Virus record (IMG/VR): IMGVR_UViG_3300017786_000200
Location: 1 to 20,159 of that record
Length of the DNA stretch: 20,159 nucleotides
Origin: a virus
Reading direction: 5' to 3' (one strand)
In this document: piece by piece, positions 1 through 7,562 of the stretch
Layout of the letters: the number at the start of each line of letters is the position of its first letter
Numbering within the stretch: position 1 is the stretch's first letter
Made by a program: the position numbers and the translations under genes
Notes under the pieces: generated by a model
The model's database searches: none
Seen by the model: the letters and a program-made list of their open reading frames with translations, nothing else
Told to the model about the DNA's origin: nothing

Positions 1-1
1 A

Positions 2-1630
2 GACTCCCCCGAGTATCACTCAAGGCTTATCGAAGAACTAGAGATCATTCTCAAACTTCGTTTCGTCGACTATTTCCTAACAATTTGCGATGTACTAACG
101 CTAACCAACGACATTACACATATGACTCGTGGTTCAGCAGGGTCTAGTCTCGTCTGTTACCTACTAGGTATTACAGACGTGGATCCCATAAGATGGCAAA
201 TACCGGTAGCACGTTTCCTAAATCCTTTAAGGGATGACTTACCACATGTGGACATAGACTTTCCACACTGGCAACAGACGGCTGTTATGCAAAGAATATT
301 TGATAAATGGCCCGGTAAAAGTGCTCGCATCAGCAACTATGTAACTTACAAAGAAAAGAGTGCAAAGCGTGAAGCAGCACGACGTTTAGGTGCATCTGGT
401 AATCTCCCACGTGGCTTTAAGTATGAAGATTTAGACATCGACAAGGAAGAAGCAATGAGAATCGAACGTAAACTAATAGGCAAAAAAAGAGCAATATCAA
501 AACACTGCGGAGGTATACTTGTATTCAAACACAAAGTACCTAAAAGTTTAATCAACGCAGACAATCAAATACTACTAGACAAACACGAAGTAGAGGATTT
601 AGAACACCTCAAGATTGATATCCTTGCTAACAGAGGACTCAGTCAACTATTGGAGATTGACCCGGATACTCCACTAGAAGCATATCCGGAACAAGATTAT
701 GAAACAGAACAGTTGTTGCGCAGTGGCAACGTTATTGGGGTAACACAAGCAGAAAGCCCAGCAATGCGCAGACTGTTTCGTGCTATACAACCAAAGTCAA
801 AAGCAGACTGTGTGTTTGCTACTGCACTTATTAGACCTGTTGCTACTACAGGCAGACAAAAAGCAAGTTTTTTTCAAGACTGGACTGAACAACGTCTTGA
901 GGATACTATTGTTTATGAAGATGATGCTATCCGTAAAATAGCAAAACTTATCGACTGCGACATGTATGAAGCAGACATGTATCGTCGTGCGTTTGCAAAA
1001 CGTGACGAAGAACGTGTAATGGAATTCATGGAGAAGATGGGAGAGAGTGAGAACAAGGAACAGATCATTAATGAACTTTATGGTTTGGGCAACTTTGGGT
1101 TATGCAGGGCACACGCTGTAAATCTTGGAAGGCTGATTTGGGCATTAGCGTATCAAAAAGCCCACAACCCAAAAGCATTTTGGGCGGCGGCACTGAAACA
1201 CTGTCAAGGCAGTTGGCGCCGATGGGTACATAAAACAGAAGCAAAACTAAGTGGCTGGGACCTGCGTGACCTTGGCTTCCCTAATGGCATAACTGAAACA
1301 CCACAGCAACAATACAAACGCTATGGCTATTGGACACAGCCAGAGTTTATGCCCAATATGTTTGTGCAAGAGACCTGGGGCGACAGAGTAAACTTTGCAG
1401 GACTAGTTGCTAATGGTCGTGTGTTTAAAGGTGAAAGCGGAAAGTATGTTACGTTTGTTACTGTAGGTATTGCAAATGGTGAATATGTTGATGTAACCAT
1501 TAAAAAGCCATTTAGTTACAGAGACCATGACGTTATCACAGGCAGTGGTAAAATACGTTGGAACAACGGTAGTGCATATATTGACTGTTGGGACGCACAA
1601 GGTCATAGACTAGACCGTTATCTTAACTAA
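2..1630 (+). CDS. DnaE-type (C-family) DNA polymerase III alpha-like protein, 5' partial
   Basis: The frame stays open to the left edge, so the ATG at 122 is internal. The 40 residues before it (starting DSPEYHSRL) read as the DnaE stretch that precedes the RGSAGSSL motif. Landmarks, counted from the ATG at 122: RGSAGSSL (3-10), FLNP (32-35), PHVDIDF with D44 and D46, and LKIDIL with D166. These match the three catalytic Asp of the DnaE palm (E. coli D401, D403, D555). LCRAHAVNLG corresponds to the DnaE YGFNKSHS region. A C-terminal part near 420-460 (FKGESGKYVTFVTVG) looks like an OB fold. The PHP domain, if there is one, lies outside the window. By family role it would be the template-directed polymerase. 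T4-like phages usually use a B-family polymerase (gp43); none is in this window. The stop overlaps the convergent 2OG-oxygenase gene by 4 bases. Confidence 0.88.
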   Translation, partial: DSPEYHSRLIEELEIILKLRFVDYFLTICDVLTLTNDITHMTRGSAGSSLVCYLLGITDVDPIRWQIPVARFLNPLRDDLPHVDIDFPHWQQTAVMQRIFDKWPGKSARISNYVTYKEKSAKREAARRLGASGNLPRGFKYEDLDIDKEEAMRIERKLIGKKRAISKHCGGILVFKHKVPKSLINADNQILLDKHEVEDLEHLKIDILANRGLSQLLEIDPDTPLEAYPEQDYETEQLLRSGNVIGVTQAESPAMRRLFRAIQPKSKADCVFATALIRPVATTGRQKASFFQDWTEQRLEDTIVYEDDAIRKIAKLIDCDMYEADMYRRAFAKRDEERVMEFMEKMGESENKEQIINELYGLGNFGLCRAHAVNLGRLIWALAYQKAHNPKAFWAAALKHCQGSWRRWVHKTEAKLSGWDLRDLGFPNGITETPQQQYKRYGYWTQPEFMPNMFVQETWGDRVNFAGLVANGRVFKGESGKYVTFVTVGIANGEYVDVTIKKPFSYRDHDVITGSGKIRWNNGSAYIDCWDAQGHRLDRYLN

Positions 1631-2205
1631 GTCCATGTTGCATGTAAACTGTAACGATTGTAATCTGCAGGCACAACTCCGTGCAACCAATGTGTAAGAC
1701 CAACAGTATTATCAGCAACATATCCACTTCCTGGCGCAGTATCTGTCCAAGTGTTGCTCATATAATCCTGTGTTGATTCAAACACAGTGCTTAGATAAGA
1801 CAAGTTTTGAATATACATTTGCAAACTTGCATTAAACATAGGATTATCTGTATGCGGACCTATTGCATAGTTTTCTGTGTCTTTCCACAAATCTAAACCA
1901 TTGAATGTTAACTGCTTGTTGAATAACTTTGACAAATCATCAGTTACATTTTCCAACACCATATGCGAAACTTCAAGCACGGTATCATGTTCAAAACATA
2001 TTTTTTGCCTGTACTTAATAGTTTCACCATGGGGGTCCAATGCCGGCTGCCAGTCAGCTGATTCACAGTAGTCTAGCAACTCTGCTAGCAACTGTTGTGG
2101 AAATAGTTTTTGAAAAACCTGCACAGTGCCTTTACAACTAGGTAATGCATTTATAACTGTAGTTGCATGCGCAGTTCCTCGTTCAATAAGTTGAAAATCT
2201 AACAT
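1627..2205 (-). CDS. 2OG-Fe(II) oxygenase-like protein
   Basis: This 192-aa protein has the residues expected of the double-stranded beta-helix fold of 2-oxoglutarate/Fe(II) dioxygenases. GPHTDN gives the HxD iron-binding pair (H118, D120). GLTHWLHGV gives the distal His (H172 or H175), and NRYSLHATW gives an Arg (R184) placed to bind 2-oxoglutarate. Family members use Fe(II), O2 and 2-oxoglutarate to hydroxylate small molecules, peptides, nucleic acids or lipids. The substrate cannot be read from the sequence. The ATG overlaps the end of the amidinotransferase gene by 7 bases, so the two are probably translationally coupled. It is the last gene of the leftward operon. It could be a prolyl or small-molecule hydroxylase. 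Confidence 0.68.
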   Translation of the reverse strand: MLDFQLIERGTAHATTVINALPSCKGTVQVFQKLFPQQLLAELLDYCESADWQPALDPHGETIKYRQKICFEHDTVLEVSHMVLENVTDDLSKLFNKQLTFNGLDLWKDTENYAIGPHTDNPMFNASLQMYIQNLSYLSTVFESTQDYMSNTWTDTAPGSGYVADNTVGLTHWLHGVVPADYNRYSLHATWT

Positions 2206-3233
2206 TGTCTATCCAAATCATTTGTTAAGCAATGTATCCCACTGTCCCAGAACATTTGATGTCTAAACGGAGATACATGTGCAGTTATTCCATGCTGTTC
2301 TAGTACACGGAAAACTTGTTCATCGTAGTTACTCGTCACTACATTAGCGGGATCTACTATTAACATGTTTACATCGAAGTATGATTCTTGTATGTCTCCT
2401 AGCCAATGCTTGAGATAACTTTCAATGTACTGATCAAACTCAGTGTGTTGTAGATCAGTTGGTAACCACCATTGACCTATTTTGTTTTTTGCTGTTTTAA
2501 ACTGTTTGTTTATACTATTAGTTAGTGTGTATATTTCAGTGTGTTTACTATCAAAATAATTTTCCATACCAGGCGATACAAATGCTAGTTCTGGACTAAC
2601 ACAACAAACACTACCATCTAAGTGTCCTTGTGTATCTAGTAGTTTTACGGTTTTATTGGGAAACTGCTGGGTTAAGTATTCGCTTATATGTGCATGCTGA
2701 CTTATCCAGTTGCCGCATAGCAGTGTATCACCCAGTCGTTGCACCATTGCAGTATCTACGTCTTGGTTAAGCACTATATGTTCATAGTCATTGGGCAACG
2801 CTGTCATCCAACTATGGTCATAGTTGTACAATGATTCTACGCTGTGTCCGTCATATTCTGTAATACCTTGGGGAGGATCTTTGGGCCAGTCTGCTCCTTG
2901 CATCTGTCTCCATACACCCAGTGCATCCGGCGTAGGCATAAACAGTGTTGTGTCTATAACACCAAAATGATCTCTAGGAGTTAGCGGCGCTGGTAGTATT
3001 TTTGAGCCATACCGCACTTGATCTACGTTTGTAGCAACGCTAGGTCGTGTTACTGCTACATCAAAACTTTCTAACAATCGTTGCAGTGCAAGTAAATCTT
3101 CACAAGTTTGTTGTGCAATAGTTTCTAAGTTAGATCTTATATCTGCGTGGTCAATAAAACTATAGAACTCTGGAGGGTAAGCACTGCCCACAACACATGC
3201 TTGTAGTTTGTTCCAGTGAGCGTTAACCTGCAT
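2199..3233 (-). CDS. Amidinotransferase (GATM/StrB-like) family protein
   Basis: At 344 aa it is close to the usual length for glycine or inosamine-phosphate amidinotransferases, which move an amidino group from arginine to an amine through a Cys intermediate. The motifs run in order: TPRDHF near 85-90, corresponding to the family PRD region; QGHLDGS at 202-208, with the catalytic His204 and Asp206 of the HxD motif; and GIHCLTNDL near 332-340, with the likely nucleophile Cys335, as in the C-terminal active-site Cys loop of GATM. By my hand alignment the second catalytic Asp region (GATM Asp254) falls near residue 163, where Met is seen, so activity needs checking. It lies between a PLP-fold gene (11-base overlap) and a 2OG-oxygenase gene (7-base overlap), which suggests one pathway. 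Its acceptor amine is unknown. Confidence 0.78.
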   Translation of the reverse strand: MQVNAHWNKLQACVVGSAYPPEFYSFIDHADIRSNLETIAQQTCEDLLALQRLLESFDVAVTRPSVATNVDQVRYGSKILPAPLTPRDHFGVIDTTLFMPTPDALGVWRQMQGADWPKDPPQGITEYDGHSVESLYNYDHSWMTALPNDYEHIVLNQDVDTAMVQRLGDTLLCGNWISQHAHISEYLTQQFPNKTVKLLDTQGHLDGSVCCVSPELAFVSPGMENYFDSKHTEIYTLTNSINKQFKTAKNKIGQWWLPTDLQHTEFDQYIESYLKHWLGDIQESYFDVNMLIVDPANVVTSNYDEQVFRVLEQHGITAHVSPFRHQMFWDSGIHCLTNDLDRQC

Positions 3234-4044
3234 GCTTTACCAGGAGGTCTGTGATACACTCCAGTCCATGATTGCTTGGATTTACACAATGAACAAACTT
3301 GGTTTGTGTAAGATCCAGTTGTGTACATATATCTTGATTAAGATCACCATAAGTGTTCCATGCATAGTCTCTGTCTAGATTTTGCATGTGGTACATACCA
3401 CAACTGAATATGTTTGTGTTTATATCATGTTTATAATAATGATTAAGTATTGTAATGCTATCCATAGTACGCTGTCGACTCCAGCGCAATCCAACTCTGT
3501 TCCAGTTAAGATTAAGTTTACTCATACTAATAGCAAAACTTTTTATACAAGGATGTGATAGATCAATCTCAATATCCCGTGCCATAACGATCCAGGCTAG
3601 ATCCAAGTGTAAATCAATGTTACGAGCTTCAGCGACGCTTAATAGATCCTGCCACTCGTTGCGTACTCCACCTGTATGAAAGTCTGGTATTGTTACTATC
3701 ATTGGTTTATTGGCTTCAAGTTCTTCTAGTTCAACACCGTGTTTGCCCATTAGTTTGTAGTAAGCATATTCCCTAGGTAGAATTTGAAATCCTTGCCAGC
3801 CATATTTTAGAACAAAACTTTCAATATAGTGAGTGTTTCCGCATGTAACATCTACCCAAGGAAAATGTTCTACACCTTGCAAATCAACTAACTTACTATT
3901 CAAGAACCATTCTTGTGCAACTGCAATATAGTCTTTCCAACCACACTCAGGATGTGTTTGTTCGAACCATGCTTGTTTAAGCCTATTACTTGTAGCGTCG
4001 GCTATGGTGGTTATTCGAGGCTTTACTAAACTTCTATCGTACAT
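3223..4044 (-). CDS. Short PLP-dependent aminotransferase-fold protein
   Basis: This 273-aa protein reads like a trimmed fold-type I (class I/II aminotransferase-like) enzyme. VDVTCGNTHY (64-73) resembles the cofactor phosphate-binding turn. IPDFHTGG (119-126) sits where aminotransferases have the NPTG motif. DLHLDLAW (144-151) supplies the Asp (D148) that contacts the pyridine nitrogen. SMSKLNLNWNRVGLR (173-187) supplies the probable Schiff-base Lys176 and the following Arg residues. Typical enzymes of this class are about 400 aa, so the small C-terminal domain is reduced. The reaction and substrate are unknown. It overlaps the downstream amidinotransferase gene by 11 bases. An amine made here could be the acceptor for amidination, but that is inference. 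Confidence 0.66.
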   Translation of the reverse strand: MYDRSLVKPRITTIADATSNRLKQAWFEQTHPECGWKDYIAVAQEWFLNSKLVDLQGVEHFPWVDVTCGNTHYIESFVLKYGWQGFQILPREYAYYKLMGKHGVELEELEANKPMIVTIPDFHTGGVRNEWQDLLSVAEARNIDLHLDLAWIVMARDIEIDLSHPCIKSFAISMSKLNLNWNRVGLRWSRQRTMDSITILNHYYKHDINTNIFSCGMYHMQNLDRDYAWNTYGDLNQDICTQLDLTQTKFVHCVNPSNHGLECITDLLVKHAG

Positions 4045-4438
4045 GATCCATTACAAACTCATAAAAAGGACTGGTAAAATCTAATCGCCATACGCAGTTA
4101 TGTGATAGTTCACATTGTCCTAACACAGTTTCCTCTAGAACCACGCCCTCTGCACGTTGTTGTGTTGCCCAAGGTTCGGGATATTCAGGAGTATTTGTAC
4201 TATCAGTATAAAGTATATCTTGAATATTAATCCCATCTACTGTTATACTTTTTATTAAAACACTTTGTTCTGGTGTTTTATTTGTTTTTCCACTATGTAC
4301 TATTCGTAGTTCATGCTTGCCAAACTCTAGTGTTGCTGAAAACTTAGGCTGTGTATACAGTGTATTGTCAATATAAATGTCTAGTACAGGATCGCCTTGT
4401 ACATCTAACTGTATATCGAACTCTATAGTTTCATTCAC
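4034..4438 (-). CDS. Unassigned beta-rich protein, possibly carbohydrate-binding-like
   Basis: This 134-aa protein has alternating hydrophobic and polar residues typical of a beta-sandwich (for example DPVLDIYIDNTLY and the later KHELRIVHSG). This layout recalls Ca-dependent carbohydrate-binding modules, but no diagnostic motif is clear. No signal peptide or membrane segment is seen. The start is GTG at 4438: the nearby ATG at 4434 is out of frame and closes at once, and no internal Met is available before the C terminus. A GGA-containing stretch about 8 bases upstream could serve as ribosome site. The gene overlaps the helicase stop by 8 bases and the PLP-fold gene by 11 bases. Its place in the cassette may be coincidental. 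Confidence 0.5.
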   Translation of the reverse strand: MNETIEFDIQLDVQGDPVLDIYIDNTLYTQPKFSATLEFGKHELRIVHSGKTNKTPEQSVLIKSITVDGINIQDILYTDSTNTPEYPEPWATQQRAEGVVLEETVLGQCELSHNCVWRLDFTSPFYEFVMDHVR

Positions 4439-5828
4439 TTTTCAGTCCAGCAAGCATGTCTTTAAGTTTACTGCTTTGTACACTTGCAGTAATCTTGCCT
4501 GCTTCCTCATCTGGTGCAGTAACCACACCGCCGCTGTCTTTGTTTTTAAGTTGATCATAGATACTGCTACTCTGTTTCTTAAACTGTTGATATTCTTCAT
4601 CCTCGCCCAAGTCTCGGATGCGCAGACTTTCAACATCAAACTCCAAGTCAATCTTTTGACCAACGCCACTACTACTTCTAGTTTTCATTAACTGTAGTTG
4701 ATAGCGTCCACGTTCTTTCATTGCACGACTTGTAAAGATACCAAACACATTATCTGCTGTGTTGATCTTACTCAAACCACCTGCAATGTGCGAATGATCA
4801 AACTCGATCTCCTCCACTGCACCTCGGTTTAACTGCGATGCTGTTACAAACACACAGTTTAGCTCTTTAGCCAAGTTACGCAGTTCTTCTGATACATACT
4901 TGTCTTTAACAAACAAATCATTTGGACTGACCTTTGCACTCACAGGCATAATCAAGTCCAAGTAGTCAATAAGCAAGAAATCAATCTTCCAACCATTTTT
5001 AATCTGTAGTTCTTTCAAGTATGCACGAATATCATTTACGTTACTCTGTGCTGGCATGTATTTGATCTGCAAGTTACCGGCTTTTTTGCCTGCCATTTTG
5101 ACTTTCATTTCGACAGTGTCGAGGTCTTTAAACACCTCCTTTGTCGACACATTTGTCATCATGCTGTCAATACGCATAGCACTAAGTCCTTCGCTAAGTT
5201 CCAGACTCAAATACACGCCATTCAGTCCTGTTGTAACCCAGTTAACTGCTAGGTTCTGCATGAACAAACTTTTACCTGACCCTGATCCACCTGCAAAAAT
5301 ATTGAGTTCGCCTTTGTTCATGCCTCCGAACAGTTTCCTGTCAACAGCGGGCCATCCTGTACTGATCTGCCCGTTGTTGTCTTTGAGTGCCATCAATCTT
5401 GCTCTGGGATCCTCAAAATAGTTTGTACCCATGTCTTTTGTTAAACTAATCTGCACAGCATCTTTGATTAGTTTTTCTACAGGATCATATGTGCCTTTTT
5501 CCAACAAGTCTGCCGCCTTGAGAATAGCACGTTCTAGTTCTTGCCGCTTGGTGAATCCTTCAAACTCTGCAAGAAACCAATCATTGTGACTTTCGGTAAT
5601 GTCCGGAACGGGCTTTAGTTCAACACCCGTAACTGCCTGCACTTGTTCATATGTAGGCAATGCACCATGCTCATCGCTGTGTGTCTTGATAAACTCTGCC
5701 GCATCTTTAAGACTGCGATCAAAGTTCTCTGTATTGTAAATGTTTTGAATACGCACATAGTTTTGTGCATCATTCATCATCATTTCCAAAAACAGTTTTT
5801 GTAAGTCTGGTGTGTATTCTTTTGTCAT
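4431..5828 (-). CDS. 41: Replicative DNA helicase, DnaB/T4 gp41-like
   Basis: This 465-aa RecA-fold helicase is close to T4 gp41 in length. It has an N-terminal helical domain (about 1-130), then Walker A AGGSGSGKS (179-187), Walker B LLIDYLD (285-291) and the DnaB-type motif ASQLNR (330-335). A further run with basic residues near 380-400 (MKTRSSS) would fit arginine-finger or DNA-contact roles. In T4, gp41 is the hexameric 5'-3' fork helicase working with primase gp61 and loader gp59. Here the primase gene is in the same operon three genes upstream (primase, P-loop-like, radical SAM, helicase). The ATG overlaps the radical SAM stop as ATGA. The C-terminal tail after about 430 is Lys/Ser-rich and probably flexible. 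Confidence 0.93.
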   Translation of the reverse strand: MTKEYTPDLQKLFLEMMMNDAQNYVRIQNIYNTENFDRSLKDAAEFIKTHSDEHGALPTYEQVQAVTGVELKPVPDITESHNDWFLAEFEGFTKRQELERAILKAADLLEKGTYDPVEKLIKDAVQISLTKDMGTNYFEDPRARLMALKDNNGQISTGWPAVDRKLFGGMNKGELNIFAGGSGSGKSLFMQNLAVNWVTTGLNGVYLSLELSEGLSAMRIDSMMTNVSTKEVFKDLDTVEMKVKMAGKKAGNLQIKYMPAQSNVNDIRAYLKELQIKNGWKIDFLLIDYLDLIMPVSAKVSPNDLFVKDKYVSEELRNLAKELNCVFVTASQLNRGAVEEIEFDHSHIAGGLSKINTADNVFGIFTSRAMKERGRYQLQLMKTRSSSGVGQKIDLEFDVESLRIRDLGEDEEYQQFKKQSSSIYDQLKNKDSGGVVTAPDEEAGKITASVQSSKLKDMLAGLKSE

Positions 5829-6709
5829 TCACATTTTCCACAGTTGTAAACGCAATAGTCATAGCGTTGATTATGTATTGTAGCATAAAATGCATCGAAA
5901 TGTCTACATTGTTCTGACAATGTACTTGTAGTTATATCATGCTGTTGTCTGTTTTTCCACCACTCACTTTTATAATACCATACATGACTTGTCATCATAC
6001 AGCAAGGACTATAGTAGCCCTGGGCAGAGATATAATGTTGTTTTTGGTTTTTACAAACCGGATCAATGTCCAAGTCTCTGCGATTTTCTAACTTGTATTG
6101 CATTTTTACTTCACTGTCTTGATGTACCTGACTAGGACGTAATGGATCGTTTTCAATCCATCTACTGCTAAGGTCAACTACAAACCTATCTACACCAAGT
6201 TCTTTACTAAGTTGTTGCGCTGCATCTATATCATTTTCATTATATGCAAAAGGAATAAATCTCCAAGTAGTGCGGGCTGGACCAGAGACACATGCATCAA
6301 TTCCTGTTTTTACACTAGTCCAGTCGGCATTTATTCTATACTGCATAAAGTTGTGAGGCAATCCATCTATGCTAAACTTTATTCTATCTGTAGAGCGTAG
6401 TATTTTATTAAGTGCATCCCACCACTTTGCAGACTTTCCACTTCCGTTGGTTGTGATGCAAACATCTTTGGTCTTTGTCTGTAGCATTTGTACAAGTTCT
6501 ATAAACTTAGCATGGTAAATAGGATCGCCTAGATTGCCGCATAGATTTATATCATCTAGTTTTAAATCTATGAACTTATCTAACGCATCAATGTTAATAT
6601 CTCCTATAGGCAAAAACCTACGACCTTTTGCTAGAAGTTCAGTTCTTTCACAACGCGGGCAAGCAAGTCTGCATCTACTTGTAGGTTCAATGTGTAAACT
6701 AGATATCAT
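5825..6709 (-). CDS. Radical SAM protein with SPASM-like C-terminal cysteines
   Basis: The 294-aa protein has the radical SAM CxxxCxxC signature (C13, C17, C20) just after an N-terminal strand (SLHIEPT). A GNLGDP (58-63) fits the SAM-contacting region, and ITTNGS (85-90) is also typical. C-terminal cysteines at 219, 236, 237, 268, 286, 290 and 293 look like a SPASM/twitch-type auxiliary FeS site. Radical SAM enzymes cleave SAM to start carbon-centred chemistry on peptides, nucleotides or small molecules. The substrate is not evident and no precursor peptide was found nearby. It lies between the P-loop-like gene (11-base overlap) and the helicase (4-base overlap). The ferredoxin encoded at 17344-17697 could supply its electrons (inference). 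No clear Shine-Dalgarno precedes the ATG, so coupling is likely. Confidence 0.85.
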   Translation of the reverse strand: MISSLHIEPTSRCRLACPRCERTELLAKGRRFLPIGDINIDALDKFIDLKLDDINLCGNLGDPIYHAKFIELVQMLQTKTKDVCITTNGSGKSAKWWDALNKILRSTDRIKFSIDGLPHNFMQYRINADWTSVKTGIDACVSGPARTTWRFIPFAYNENDIDAAQQLSKELGVDRFVVDLSSRWIENDPLRPSQVHQDSEVKMQYKLENRRDLDIDPVCKNQKQHYISAQGYYSPCCMMTSHVWYYKSEWWKNRQQHDITTSTLSEQCRHFDAFYATIHNQRYDYCVYNCGKCE

Positions 6710-7562
6710 AATATTTGGTTATGTCTTTGCTGTTAGGAAAATTATCTAGATCATAACACAACAACTCAGTACCTTGTTCACGAATATAATGTTGTATCAT
6801 TGCTTCTAACCGCAAGTCTCCTCCGAGGTCTACAACGTGTTCTTCCGTGCCTTGTATAGTTGTTTTGTATTTTGAGAAGCGATCCCATTTATCCCATATT
6901 AAAGTTTGATTGGTACTCCAATCTTCGCAAAGTTGGTCGAAAAGAACTTGATCCCTGATAGATCCTTTGCACAGTTTGATGACCGTTCTTATACATCCTC
7001 TAAGATCAGTAAATATGTCCATTGTATCAATATGGTAAAATCCTAGTCTGCTTGCTTGCAGTATATTGTCTAGCATTTCTTTAGTCCACCATTCCATAAG
7101 ACTAAGACTGAGATGTTCTCTATGTTCCCATTGTGTGTCATTGGCAGGAGCAGGGTAACTTTCTTTTAGCTCTGCAGGTGCTTTAAGTTGAGTTATCTGT
7201 GCAAAATCTATACTATCTTTGCTAGGACCTATATACAACAAAACATCATCTTTTTTACACAAGTTATTTTTTATATAATCCATAACCTCTGTGCCTTTAT
7301 AGTCAATCATAGGTACTATAGGAGTAAAAATATTAACAGGTGCTGTTTTATACTTTTGTGCAAATAGTTGATCTTTAGACGCCGGATGCCATTGTTTGAT
7401 TAGCCAATGACTGGATTGTGCATCTGGTATATCCCATATTTCTGGCAAATCCATTACTTCTCTGTATCTAGGAGGAAGACAGTCCAGGTCACTACAATGT
7501 CTTATTACTTTTTCTACAGTAGTAGCACCGCTACCAGGCACAAATACAAGCCAAATATTCAC
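6699..7562 (-). CDS. Unassigned protein with P-loop/sulfotransferase-like N terminus
   Basis: The 287-aa protein begins with a strand followed by a glycine-rich turn, VFVPGSGATT (about 6-15), which resembles the 5'-phosphosulfate-binding loop of sulfotransferases or a loose P-loop. Nothing else ties it firmly to a family. Trp and aromatic residues are frequent (for example MEWWTKE). The start is GTG at 7562 in a GTGA overlap with the primase stop, and no other Met occurs until about residue 37. A second protein with a similar N-terminal Gly-rich turn is encoded at 12590-13204. It could be a sulfotransferase, a kinase-like P-loop protein or neither; the function is unknown. Confidence 0.55.
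   Translation of the reverse strand: MNIWLVFVPGSGATTVEKVIRHCSDLDCLPPRYREVMDLPEIWDIPDAQSSHWLIKQWHPASKDQLFAQKYKTAPVNIFTPIVPMIDYKGTEVMDYIKNNLCKKDDVLLYIGPSKDSIDFAQITQLKAPAELKESYPAPANDTQWEHREHLSLSLMEWWTKEMLDNILQASRLGFYHIDTMDIFTDLRGCIRTVIKLCKGSIRDQVLFDQLCEDWSTNQTLIWDKWDRFSKYKTTIQGTEEHVVDLGGDLRLEAMIQHYIREQGTELLCYDLDNFPNSKDITKYYDI

Noticed and set aside
4377-4691. 104-codon open frame on the plus strand
   Set aside because: It is antisense to the helicase and the beta-rich gene and has a low-complexity hydrophobic translation without a ribosome site.
5825-6709. Radical SAM gene as a peptide-modifying (RiPP) maturase
   Set aside because: The C-terminal cysteines would allow it, but no small precursor-peptide gene was found next to it and the flanking genes overlap directly.
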